Assembly: GCA_027459765.1 (NCBI GenBank)
Contig: DAIDHD010000027.1
Coordinates: 1-40,345 of the forward strand
Length of the DNA stretch: 40,345 nt
Source: Gammaproteobacteria bacterium
GTDB taxonomy: Bacteria; Pseudomonadota; Gammaproteobacteria; Steroidobacterales; Steroidobacteraceae
Direction of reading: 5' to 3'
Positions 1 through 9,376 of this stretch are shown here, one piece after another. Below the pieces are notes generated by a model, which worked only from the letters and a program-made list of their open reading frames with translations, did not search any database and was not told the DNA's origin. A program made the translations under genes and the position numbers. Numbering within the stretch: the stretch's first letter is position 1; each line of letters begins with the position of its first letter.

Positions 1-86
1 CGGAGGCCGCACGCCGGAAGCATCGCGATGCCGGCGGCGGCCAGGAGACGCAGCGCTTGGAATCGGCCGCGCCTTGCCGGAGTCAT
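1..86 (-). CDS. Partial lipoprotein, N-terminus only (runs off left edge)
   Basis: Only the first 28 codons lie in the window. They read as a basic N-terminus (MTPARRGRF), a hydrophobic stretch (LRLLAAAGIAM) and a lipobox-like LPAC, so this is probably an exported lipoprotein. The ATG overlaps the stop of the upstream secreted-protein gene in an ATGA arrangement (positions 83-86), which implies translational coupling and a shared operon. The start was chosen for that overlap and for the signal-like sequence. Function cannot be judged from this fragment. Confidence 0.6.
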   Translation of the reverse strand, partial: MTPARRGRFQALRLLAAAGIAMLPACGL

Positions 87-1669
87 CTGCAGTTCGCGAA
101 CTTGAAGGCGCCGATACGCGTGTTCCAGTCGATGACGCCGAAGGCGCTGTAGTACTCCTGGGTGTACCAGAAGGTGCAGTCGTCGCTCGGATCGACGCTC
201 ATACTGCTGTAATCGCCCCAGCGGTTGTAGGAATTGTTGAGCTGCACGCCGCTGCCGTCGACCAGCGCGAAGGGACCGCTCATCTGTCCGGGCGCATCGC
301 TCGCCGCGCGGCCGGTCACGTACACGCTCGGATAGACCGCGTGGCTCGAGGCGCTGAAGCCCAGGGCGAGGTTGCCGGCGTGGTCCATGGCGGCGCTGCC
401 GAGCCAGTAGTTGGTATTGCCGTCGTAGACGGTGCCCTGCTGATACACCACGGGCGCGGCCGGATTGCGGATCTCGTACCAGCGTACGCCGGCGACCGCG
501 CCGCCGGGCGTGCCGGCGACCGTATGCGTGACCACGAGGGATTCGTGGTCGCCGTAGTTGCGATACGCCAGTCGGAACATGAGCCGGTCGCCGAGCCCGT
601 CGACGCGCTCTCCGGGCGTCGGCTGCGGAATGCAGGAGACGTCGGTGCCGCGCGCGCAAATCTCGTTGAAGGGCGCGACCGCGATACTGCCCGCGGTGTA
701 CGTCGTATTGGACGGGTTGGCGAAATCAGGGTGCATCCGGAACACGTTGAGCGCGGTGCCGGAGGCGATGCCGACGAACGATTCCGGCTCGCCTGCGGGC
801 GGGAGCGTGGCGCCGTCGAGGTCTGCCGGCAGGAGGCTCGCCACCGAGGGTGGATTCTGCACGCAGATCAAGGCCGCGGACTGGCCGCTCAGCATGGCCT
901 TGCGGTCGATGGCGCAGGCGAGCGCGCCCAGGAATTTCTTCCCGAACATGTTGGCGGTGTAGTAGTACGCGTCCGGCCAGATGCCGAACTTCGGGTAGTC
1001 GTTGAAGACCGTGCCGAAGGCGTAGTCGTAGCGGTAGTAGCTGCCGGTGGCGTCAGACGTGGTGGACACCGCGATGCACTGGTGGTTGTCGGTGGTGTTC
1101 GCGTTGTACGCGAGCTGGGTGACGATCCAGCGGTTGGCAAGGTGATCGAACAGCACCACCGGATCGCCGCCGTTGATGTTCTCGCACGGGCCGCCGAAGC
1201 CGGCCCACAACGACGTGATCAGTGCGGGACCAAGCGTGCGGGCGCCGCTCTTCTTGTCGTACACGGCGAGGGTGACGTTCACGGTCTGCACGTATTGCTT
1301 GCTTCCGACGGCGCCGTTGGTGTCGGGCGGCACGTAGGCGAGGCCGCCGAGCAGGGCGCGATTGTCGTTGGCGCTCTGGCCGTCGAAGTTCAGCGCCGGG
1401 ACGAGCGAGGCCAGGGTGCCGACGGGCGGCGAGGCCACCGGATCCGGTATGCCCGCCGCGAGTTGCGCGCCCGTCGGCCGTGCGGCGTTCATGTTGCCGC
1501 CGGCGTCGCCTGCGACACGCGTGCTGCCGCCGGCCGCGGCGAGCGCGCTGAACGGAGCGGACACGTCGTGCTTGACCTCGTGAGTCACCGTTGGTGCGGC
1601 CCGGACGGGGCTCATTCCGGTGGCCGATGCGCCGATGGTGGCGACGAGGATGGCGAACGTTCGGTTCAT
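83..1669 (-). CDS. Secreted protein of unknown function (528 aa)
   Basis: A signal peptide is visible at residues 1-25 (MNRTFAILVATIGAS... ending near PVRAAP), so the protein is probably exported to the periplasm or outside. It contains a PPDTNGAVGSKQYVQTVN stretch around residues 115-130, a motif I associate with large secreted, probably beta-rich proteins of unknown function. It is rich in Gly, Asn, Tyr and aromatic pairs and has few charged runs. No catalytic motif is recognisable. The ATG has an excellent ribosome binding site (AGGAGGG, plus-strand 1678-1684, about 8 bases away). It overlaps a downstream lipoprotein gene by 4 bases and is divergent from the ArsR gene. Confidence 0.8.
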   Translation of the reverse strand: MNRTFAILVATIGASATGMSPVRAAPTVTHEVKHDVSAPFSALAAAGGSTRVAGDAGGNMNAARPTGAQLAAGIPDPVASPPVGTLASLVPALNFDGQSANDNRALLGGLAYVPPDTNGAVGSKQYVQTVNVTLAVYDKKSGARTLGPALITSLWAGFGGPCENINGGDPVVLFDHLANRWIVTQLAYNANTTDNHQCIAVSTTSDATGSYYRYDYAFGTVFNDYPKFGIWPDAYYYTANMFGKKFLGALACAIDRKAMLSGQSAALICVQNPPSVASLLPADLDGATLPPAGEPESFVGIASGTALNVFRMHPDFANPSNTTYTAGSIAVAPFNEICARGTDVSCIPQPTPGERVDGLGDRLMFRLAYRNYGDHESLVVTHTVAGTPGGAVAGVRWYEIRNPAAPVVYQQGTVYDGNTNYWLGSAAMDHAGNLALGFSASSHAVYPSVYVTGRAASDAPGQMSGPFALVDGSGVQLNNSYNRWGDYSSMSVDPSDDCTFWYTQEYYSAFGVIDWNTRIGAFKFANCR

Positions 1670-1764
1670 GTTGCAGGCCCTCCTGGCAGGTCGGCAGCCG
1701 GTACGGACTACCGTTCTTTGGCGAGCTTACTCCGCTCCCACGTTCCGGTGCCCGCCTCGTCCGC

Positions 1765-1803
1765 TTGACACGTTAGTAAGTCATGGCTTACGGTAAGCCA
1801 TGA
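1765..1803 (+). promoter_or_regulatory. arsR promoter with operator palindrome over the start codon
   Basis: A consensus -35 TTGACA lies at 1765-1770. An imperfect -10 (TACGGT, 1789-1794, 18-base spacer) would put the transcription start at or next to the A of the ArsR ATG (1800). A perfect palindrome with 11-base arms (TCATGGCTTAC at 1781-1791 and its complement at 1793-1803, one central base) covers the -10 and the start codon. This is the expected place for ArsR autorepression. No good Shine-Dalgarno precedes the ATG, which suggests a leaderless transcript. Palindrome seen directly; promoter and role inferred. Confidence 0.65.
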
Positions 1804-2132
1804 ATTACGCAAATAAGGCATGGGACGGACTTGCGGCCCTTGGCGATCCCACCCGGCGCGAGATCTTCGAACGGATCGCCATCCGGCCGTCGGCCGTTGG
1901 CGAACTCGCGCGCGGACTTCCGGTGAGCCGACCGGCGGTGTCGCAGCACTTGAAGGTGCTCAAAGCCGCGGGGCTCGTGAGCGAGCAGGCGCAGGGCACG
2001 CGGCGCATCTATCGCCTGGACCCGCGCGGCATCGGCGCCGTGCGGGACTGGCTGGATTCGCACTGGGCGACGGCCATGACGGCGTTTCAGGACTATGCAG
2101 ACCGGCAACACGACCAGGAGGCGGGAACATGA
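1800..2132 (+). CDS. ArsR-family winged-helix transcriptional regulator
   Basis: A 110-aa protein with the standard ArsR layout: helix start AALGDPTRREIFERI (residues 12-26), then GELARGLPVSRPAVSQHLKVLKAAGLV (about 34-60), the recognition helix, and a beta-wing ending in RRIYRLDP. It lacks the cysteine pair of arsenic sensors and resembles the subgroup paired with SRPBCC proteins, which is usually annotated as metal-independent. It overlaps the SRPBCC gene in ATGA (2129-2132). It probably represses its own operon through the palindrome that covers its start codon. Confidence 0.9.
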   Translation: MNYANKAWDGLAALGDPTRREIFERIAIRPSAVGELARGLPVSRPAVSQHLKVLKAAGLVSEQAQGTRRIYRLDPRGIGAVRDWLDSHWATAMTAFQDYADRQHDQEAGT

Positions 2133-2605
2133 GCATTGCGCCGATTTTCCAGAGCGTGGAGGTGAAGGCACCGCCCGCGCGCGCATTCGATCTGTTCACG
2201 GCGCAGATGGGTGCATGGTGGCCGCGCGGCCGCACCGTCGGCCAGCGCGAACACGCGGCCATCGTGGTCGAGCCGCGCGCCGGCGGGCGCTGGTTCGAGC
2301 GCGACGACGACGGCGTTGAGACGGCGTGGGGCCAGGTGCTCGCCTGGGAGCCGCCGGGACGGTTGCTGCTCGGCTGGCAACTCGATCATCAGTTTCGCTA
2401 CGACGCGTCGCTGCTCACTGAGGTGGAACTGCGCTTCGTCGCGCTGCCGGCCGGCGGCACGCGCGTGACGCTCGAGCACCGCAACCTGGAGCGCTTCGGC
2501 GCGCATGCCGCCGAGGTGGCGGCGAAGATCGGCGGCGGCTGGCCCGCCATGATCGGGCACTTCGCGAACTTCGCCGATGCTCAGGCGGGAGGAGGGACTC
2601 GATGA
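2129..2605 (+). CDS. SRPBCC (AHSA1-like) domain protein
   Basis: A 158-aa protein of the START/Bet v1-like SRPBCC fold: an N-terminal strand (SVEVKAPPARAFDLFT), an alpha/beta grip with the motif GGRWFERDDDG...WGQVLAWEPPGRLLLGWQL (about residues 51-91), and a C-terminal helix (GWPAMIGHFANFAD). Such proteins bind small hydrophobic ligands; activity cannot be assigned. The ATG overlaps the ArsR stop, and its own stop overlaps the ATG of a GST stub, so all three frames were chained by translational coupling. ArsR-SRPBCC pairs are common in Proteobacteria. Confidence 0.88.
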   Translation: MSIAPIFQSVEVKAPPARAFDLFTAQMGAWWPRGRTVGQREHAAIVVEPRAGGRWFERDDDGVETAWGQVLAWEPPGRLLLGWQLDHQFRYDASLLTEVELRFVALPAGGTRVTLEHRNLERFGAHAAEVAAKIGGGWPAMIGHFANFADAQAGGGTR

Positions 2606-2682
2606 ACGCGTTCACCGTGTATGGCGTCCCCGGCAGTCCGTACGTGCGCACGGCCTTGGCGGCGATGGCCGTCGCCGCGTGA
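2602..2682 (+). pseudogene. Truncated glutathione S-transferase N-terminus (26 codons)
   Basis: The ATG overlaps the SRPBCC stop (ATGA, 2602-2605). The frame reads MNAFTVYGVPGSPYVRTALAAM and then stops at TGA 2680-2682. The first 20 residues match the opening beta-strand and the GSPYVRT loop of thioredoxin-fold GST N-terminal domains, which normally continue for about 200 aa. The bases after the stop do not encode the rest in any frame I can see before the next gene. I read it as the 5' stub of a third operon gene whose remainder was deleted. Confidence 0.6.
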
Positions 2683-2739
2683 CGCGACTGCGACCGCGGC
2701 CGCTCGGCGAGTCGCGACGTGCGGCATAATTCGGGCCCG

Positions 2740-3126
2740 ATGACGACCTACCGAATTCGTTCCGCCGCCAAAGGCAGTGCCGGCTGCTGGCTGTTGGCGC
2801 TATTGCTGTTGCGTGCGCTGGTACCGGCCGGCTTCATGGTCGAGCCCAGCGGCGGACACCTGTCGATGGTGCTCTGTACCGGCGCGGGCCCGGTCGGCGC
2901 GCCGGGTGGAGCCACGCACCCCGGGCCGCACGCCGCCATGGACGGCAGCGGTTGTCCCTTCGCGCAGAGCGCATCACCGGCCCTCGCCTTTGCCTGCGAT
3001 TGCGAGCCCGCTCGTGCGCCATCCGTCGTCGAGCGCTTGGATGTCCCATCGTCCGGCCGCCATTGCCCCGGTAGTCCCCGCCGCGCGCATGCCGCGCGCG
3101 CCCCGCCGATCTTCGTCTACGCCTGA
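2740..3126 (+). CDS. DUF2946-like small exported or membrane protein
   Basis: A 128-aa protein with an N-terminal hydrophobic helix (CWLLALLLLRALVPAGFMV), then GGHLSMVLCTG, a Gly/Pro/His-rich segment and a CPF motif (GSGCPFAQSAS). This LRxLVPAGFM...LCTG...CPF pattern matches DUF2946, a family often found next to copper or TonB-type metal genes. The second Cys of the usual CPxC-like motif is absent. I start at ATG 2740; an upstream GTG at 2719 adds seven unlikely residues. A CATAAT hexamer at 2724-2729 could be a -10 very close to the start. The next gene, an outer-membrane barrel, begins 88 bases downstream. Confidence 0.65.
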   Translation: MTTYRIRSAAKGSAGCWLLALLLLRALVPAGFMVEPSGGHLSMVLCTGAGPVGAPGGATHPGPHAAMDGSGCPFAQSASPALAFACDCEPARAPSVVERLDVPSSGRHCPGSPRRAHAARAPPIFVYA

Positions 3127-3214
3127 ATTCCGACTATTGACGGATTGCCTGGACCGCCGTCGGTCGTGGCGTTCGTCAAGCTCGCACGATTCGACGAATT
3201 CGAAGGAAATCCCC

Positions 3215-4168
3215 ATGGAGACGATGAATGAAGGGCGGGCTGCCGTCGCGGCGGCTGCCGTCGCCCCCGTGCTCGCGGCCGGACTCGGGGCGTTGTCGCC
3301 CACGCCGGCCCACGCCTGCGCCTGCGGCTGTTATCTCTTCGACGTCGGCACGGCGTCCATGTACCCGAGCGACACCGGCCTGATGGTGTTCGCGGAGGAG
3401 GACGTGCTGGATCAGAACCGGAATTGGAGTGGCACCGGGAGCTCGCCGGCGGCCGCCAACCCGGACAAGCGCATCCATTCCGAGTTCTTCACCGTCGGTG
3501 CCGAATATCAAGTCGATCGGCGGTGGGGCGTGCAGGTGGAGGTGCCGTATTGGAACCGGGAATTCAGGACCACCGCGGACGACGCCAGCAGCGTCGACTT
3601 CACCCACGCGGCGCTCGGTGACGTTCGCATCAGGGGCATCTACACCGGATTCTCCGATGACCTGTCGACCGGTCTAACGTTCGGCGTGAAGCTGCCGACC
3701 GGGGACTCCTCGTACCCGAACTTCGATCCGGACACCGAGATCGGCAGCGGCAGCACCGACCTGCTGCTCGGCGGCTATCACCTGGGCGCCCTCGGTCGCG
3801 ATGGCGAGTGGCGGTACTTTGCGCAGGTACAGTGGGACAGGCCGCTGGCGCACAAGGCGAGCTACTTGCCCGGGGACGAGACCGTGGTTGCGCTCGGCGC
3901 CTATTACAACGGCTGGCAGCTCACCGACGCGGTCAAGATCGCGCCCATTTTGCAGCTCGACGGCTCGGTACGAGGACGCGACGGTGGGGTGGGCGGGGAT
4001 CCGTACAACACCGGGTACTCGCGCCTGTTCGTGCTGCCGGGTCTGCAGGCGAACGTGGGTCGTCTATCCATCTACGCGGATACGGGATTTCTCCTGTACG
4101 CCAACGTGGTCGGTCAGCAGCTCGTCGCCCGGCACACGTTCCGCGTGAATTTGAGCTATCACTTCTGA
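3215..4168 (+). CDS. Outer-membrane beta-barrel protein with Cys-rich N-terminus
   Basis: A 317-aa protein with a signal peptide (hydrophobic residues about 10-30, ending TPAHA) followed at once by CACGCYLFDVGT, a conserved cysteine cluster. The remainder is strand-like with alternating aromatics (GAEYQVDRRWGVQVEVPYWNRE; RLSIYADTGFLLYANVV) and ends in RVNLSYHF, a C-terminal Phe as in proteins assembled by the Bam complex. No enzymatic motif is seen. It follows the DUF2946-like gene, so metal-related transport or surface function is a reasonable but unproven guess. RBS AAGGAAA at about 3203-3209 precedes the ATG. Confidence 0.75.
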   Translation: METMNEGRAAVAAAAVAPVLAAGLGALSPTPAHACACGCYLFDVGTASMYPSDTGLMVFAEEDVLDQNRNWSGTGSSPAAANPDKRIHSEFFTVGAEYQVDRRWGVQVEVPYWNREFRTTADDASSVDFTHAALGDVRIRGIYTGFSDDLSTGLTFGVKLPTGDSSYPNFDPDTEIGSGSTDLLLGGYHLGALGRDGEWRYFAQVQWDRPLAHKASYLPGDETVVALGAYYNGWQLTDAVKIAPILQLDGSVRGRDGGVGGDPYNTGYSRLFVLPGLQANVGRLSIYADTGFLLYANVVGQQLVARHTFRVNLSYHF

Positions 4169-4172
4169 CGCC

Positions 4173-4214
4173 GACGCCCCGCCCGGAACGCGCTGGCGGT
4201 CCGGGCGGGGCGTC
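4173..4214. terminator. Bidirectional hairpin between convergent barrel gene and katG
   Basis: A 15-bp perfect stem (4173-4187 with 4200-4214, arm GACGCCCCGCCCGGA) and a 12-base loop lies between the stops of two convergent genes. There is no T-run on either side, so if it ends transcription it is probably factor-assisted. Confidence 0.55.
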
Positions 4215-4237
4215 CACTCATCGACTCGAACGTCCGA

Positions 4238-6532
<2,295 letters not shown>

Positions 6533-6598
6533 TCACCCACCCGCACGAGTGTTCGCCGCGGCGTGAGGGCCGCGCGCTCGATGCGGAGCCGCGCGTGC

Positions 6599-7108
6599 TC
6601 AGGAGAATGCGTCTGCCGGCGCCGCGGGCTCCTCGGGTGGCATGATGGGTGAGACGGCCGGCACCACGGGCGTGATGGGCACCACGACCGGCTCGATAGT
6701 CGGCGCGGACATCGGTGGCGACGCCGCGCGACGCGCCCGTGCGATGACGGCACGCGCCGTCTCGACCGCGGTCGGCCGCTGGCGGGCAGGAGTCTGCGTC
6801 TTGCGCTGCGCCGGGTGGCGGGCCTTTGCCTTCGGGGCGGCGGACGCGGCGGCCGGCTTCGTGCGCACTGCTCGTCGCGTCGCCGCGGCGAGCGCGACCT
6901 TGGCTGTGGCGGCACGCTCGCGGGCCTGCTTGGCGCGCTTCTTGGCGAGCTTGGCGCTCTTGCGCGCCTGCTTGAGCTGCGCCTTGAGTTCGCGCACGCG
7001 CTCCTTGGCGGTGCCCGCCTCGGCACGCGCCGCGTCCGCGGCGGCTTGCAGTCGGTGTGCCTCGCGGCGACTCGCGATCGGACTGGACGGCTTCGCTCGA
7101 CTCGCCAT
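6599..7108 (-). CDS. Basic coiled-coil protein of unknown function
   Basis: A 169-aa protein. Residues about 15-75 form a long charged helix rich in Ala, Lys, Arg and Glu (REAHRLQAAADAARAEAG, ELKAQLKQARKSAKLAKK), predicted as a coiled coil. This is followed by a very basic Ala/Lys/Pro stretch like histone H1-type bacterial tails, and a Pro/Val/Ile-rich tail (PVVVPITPVVPAVSP). It has no signal peptide, so it is probably cytoplasmic, perhaps nucleic-acid associated. Start ATG 7108 has a strong GGGGG site 7-9 bases upstream. It lies 174 bp before katG on the same strand. Confidence 0.6.
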   Translation of the reverse strand: MASRAKPSSPIASRREAHRLQAAADAARAEAGTAKERVRELKAQLKQARKSAKLAKKRAKQARERAATAKVALAAATRRAVRTKPAAASAAPKAKARHPAQRKTQTPARQRPTAVETARAVIARARRAASPPMSAPTIEPVVVPITPVVPAVSPIMPPEEPAAPADAFS

Positions 7109-7260
7109 GCGACCCCCTTCACGAGCGGACTCGACCGAATCGACTGTAGCGCGGCCCCGGGGTGGTGTCACGGTGCCCGCAGGCCGCCGGCCGGGCGATG
7201 CTACACTCGGGCTACATCGGGCCGGAACCGTCCGGGCCGGGTTCGAGAGGAGCGTGCGCG

Positions 7261-7668
7261 ATGAAGCCGATCCCCGTGGGTGCGCGCGGCAGCCATGCGC
7301 TGCACGTCGAGTCGCGGCACCTCGCAAGCACCTTCAAGGACAGCATCCTGCCGCCCGTGTTCTCGACCCCGTATCTGGTGCTGATCCTCGAGAACGCGGC
7401 GCTCAACGCCATCAAGCAGTACTTGGAGCCCGGCGAGAGCGCGGTGGGCACCCGTGTCGACGTGCGCCACCTGGTGGCGACGCCGGCGGGCCGCGACGTG
7501 GTCGGACACGCCGAGGTCACCGCGGTGGACGGGCGCAAGGTTTCGTTTCGAGTCTGGGCCACGGACGGCGAGGAAGAGATCGGCGCCGGCATGCACGAGC
7601 GCACGGTGGTGAGCATGACGCGACTCATGGAGCGCATGCGGGCCAAGTACGGCCCGCCACCACCGTGA
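7261..7668 (+). CDS. FlK-like hot-dog acyl-CoA thioesterase
   Basis: A 135-aa single hot-dog-fold protein. Thr36 (FSTPYLV), Glu44 (LENAAL) and His70 (DVRHLVATP) have the same spacing as the Thr42/Glu50/His76 catalytic set of fluoroacetyl-CoA thioesterase FlK, and the downstream RDVVGHAEVTAVDGRKVSF strands fit the family. Most bacterial homologues are general short-chain acyl-CoA thioesterases; fluoroacetate specificity should not be assumed. It is divergent from the coiled-coil gene. A GAGAGGAG-type ribosome binding site precedes ATG 7261. Confidence 0.82.
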   Translation: MKPIPVGARGSHALHVESRHLASTFKDSILPPVFSTPYLVLILENAALNAIKQYLEPGESAVGTRVDVRHLVATPAGRDVVGHAEVTAVDGRKVSFRVWATDGEEEIGAGMHERTVVSMTRLMERMRAKYGPPPP

Positions 7669-7823
7669 AGCCGCTCGAGGCCGGATCGATCTCGCGAAGA
7701 TGACGTTTTCGAAAGGATTGGATTAAGTAAATGTCGTCTCGGGCAGACAGAGTGCATCGCGGCAAGAATTGAACATACTTCGTCCCCTTCGCCCGATTCC
7801 GGGCGCGCGAGGAGGGGTGTGTC

Positions 7824-9074
7824 ATGAAAAACATAAGATGGATTGCGGTGGCGGCTTTCGCTCTCGCCATGGCGGCTTGCGGCGGATCGGGGTCCGGCGG
7901 CGGGACCGCCGCGACCGGTCAGGCACAAATGAAGCTCGCGGTGGCCGATGCGCCGCCCGCCGACGGCGCATCGCACGTCGTGGTGGTGTTCACCGGCGTG
8001 CAGCTCATCGGCAACGGCGGCAATCCCGTCACCATCACGTTCCCGTCCCCGAAGAGCATCGATCTGGTCACCCAGGGCGGCACGGCGTCGGCGGTGCTGT
8101 TCGATCAGCCGATTCCGCCGGGTGATTACCAGCAGGTACGGCTGCAGGTGCTGGCGGACGGCAGCGGCAACAACTCCTACATCATGCTCGCGGACGGCAC
8201 GATGCACGGCTTGCTCATTCCGAGCGGCGCGCAAACCGGCTTGAAGCTGGTGACCGGCTTCACGGTGCCTGCAAGCGGTGTGGTCGATTACACCATCGAT
8301 TTCGACCTGCGGCAGTCCATCACCTGTCCGCCGGGCCAGGGGCCGGCCTGCATCCTGAAGCCCGTCGAGCGGCTCGTGGACAACACCAGCGTGGGCAACA
8401 TCCAGGGACAGATCACGAGTGCGTTGCCGGCCGGCTGCACCCCGGGCGTGTATCTGTACTCGGGCGCGGTCACGCATCCGGAGGACAACAACACGTCCGC
8501 GGCGACGACGGACACCAATCAGCCGATCGAATCGAAGGTGCCGGTGTCGACGTCGAGCCCACCGTACTACTACCAGTTCACCTTCCTGATGCCGGGCACC
8601 TACACGGTGGCGTTCACCTGCCAGGCGGCGCAGGACAACCCGGACCAGGCCGACGCGGCGGTGGTGCTCATCCCGGTGGCGACCGTCTCGGTGACGGCGA
8701 ACGCGACCCAGACGGTGAACGTGAGCTTCGGTTCCATCGTCGGCCAGGTGGCGACATCGCTGGTGCCGAGCACCTGCACCTCGCCGGGCGTGTATCTCTA
8801 CGCGGGCAATGTCACCGCGCCGGAAGATTTCAACAGCCAGGCGGCCGTGGGCGATACCAACCAGCCCATTACCGCGCAGCTGCCGGTCGCGACCTCGACG
8901 CCGCCGTACGGGTATAGCTTCGCCGCGGTGCCGCCCGGGACGTACACGCTCGCATTCACTTGCAATGCGTCGAGCGACAACCCGGGTGGGCCGGATCCGA
9001 CCGTGACCTTCAGCCCGGTGGTGAACGGCATCACCGTCACGGCCGACACCGCGACCACCGCCAATATCGGCTAG
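7824..9074 (+). CDS. DUF4382 lipoprotein with two duplicated C-terminal modules
   Basis: A 416-aa exported lipoprotein: signal peptide with lipobox MAAC (Cys19) and a Gly/Ser linker, then a DUF4382 domain (about residues 33-175; MKLAVADAPPADGASHVVVVFTGV...VDYTIDFDLRQSIT). Two homologous modules of about 105 aa follow (about 190-300 and 302-416). Each has a GxIxGQ...C(T)PGVYLY(S/A)G...PEDxN...DTNQPI...VPxxTSxPPY...PGTYTxAFTC core with conserved cysteines, probably carboxypeptidase-regulatory-like beta-sandwiches. Role unknown, likely cell-surface. A strong GGAGGGG site precedes ATG 7824, and a clear terminator follows. Confidence 0.85.
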   Translation: MKNIRWIAVAAFALAMAACGGSGSGGGTAATGQAQMKLAVADAPPADGASHVVVVFTGVQLIGNGGNPVTITFPSPKSIDLVTQGGTASAVLFDQPIPPGDYQQVRLQVLADGSGNNSYIMLADGTMHGLLIPSGAQTGLKLVTGFTVPASGVVDYTIDFDLRQSITCPPGQGPACILKPVERLVDNTSVGNIQGQITSALPAGCTPGVYLYSGAVTHPEDNNTSAATTDTNQPIESKVPVSTSSPPYYYQFTFLMPGTYTVAFTCQAAQDNPDQADAAVVLIPVATVSVTANATQTVNVSFGSIVGQVATSLVPSTCTSPGVYLYAGNVTAPEDFNSQAAVGDTNQPITAQLPVATSTPPYGYSFAAVPPGTYTLAFTCNASSDNPGGPDPTVTFSPVVNGITVTADTATTANIG

Positions 9075-9117
9075 TCGCGGCCAGTCGACGGCCAGTCAGC
9101 GGCCTAAAATGCCGGTC

Positions 9118-9157
9118 GGATGCGCCCTCGCGGGCGCATCCGGCCGGTTTTTGTTTT
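9118..9157 (+). terminator. Rho-independent terminator after the DUF4382 gene
   Basis: A perfect 10-bp stem (GGATGCGCCC at 9118-9127, TCGC loop, GGGCGCATCC at 9132-9141) is followed by GGCCGG and TTTTTGTTTT. This is the clearest intrinsic terminator in the window. Confidence 0.85.
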
Positions 9158-9197
9158 CCGGGGTTTGGCGGCCCTGCAATCGAATGCGAAGCTTTAC

Positions 9198-9264
9198 CTG
9201 ATGGTCGGGTGCACCCGATCTGATGGTATGCAGTATTTCAGCCTGCCGATCGCTTCGTTATAGT
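9198..9264 (+). promoter_or_regulatory. Putative pntAB promoter and regulator site
   Basis: The 302-bp gap 9075-9376 holds the terminator above and this element. A 14-bp perfect palindrome TCGGGTGCACCCGA (9205-9218) is flanked by two direct copies of CTGATGGT (9198-9205 and 9220-9227), 22 bp apart. A possible -10 TATAGT (9259-9264) and weak -35 TTTCAG (9236-9241, 17-base spacer) follow. The site sits just upstream of the -35, where an activator would bind. The repeats are seen directly; the function is inferred. Confidence 0.4.
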
Positions 9265-9376
9265 ATCCGGCCGGTCCGCGCTTTCCACGAATTTAAGACG
9301 ACTCTCGAGACGCCGATTTTTCAAGGGGTCTCGAGCGCGGGCGGCTGCTAGCACGTCAATCATCAGGGGATTGCTC

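Noticed and set aside
74..1768. Plus-strand open frame opposite the secreted protein gene
   Set aside because: Arg/Ala/Val-rich with no motif; the minus frame has a signal peptide and a perfect RBS.
7261..7668. Fluoroacetate resistance gene flK
   Set aside because: The catalytic triad is shared across the thioesterase family; there is no fluorometabolite context.
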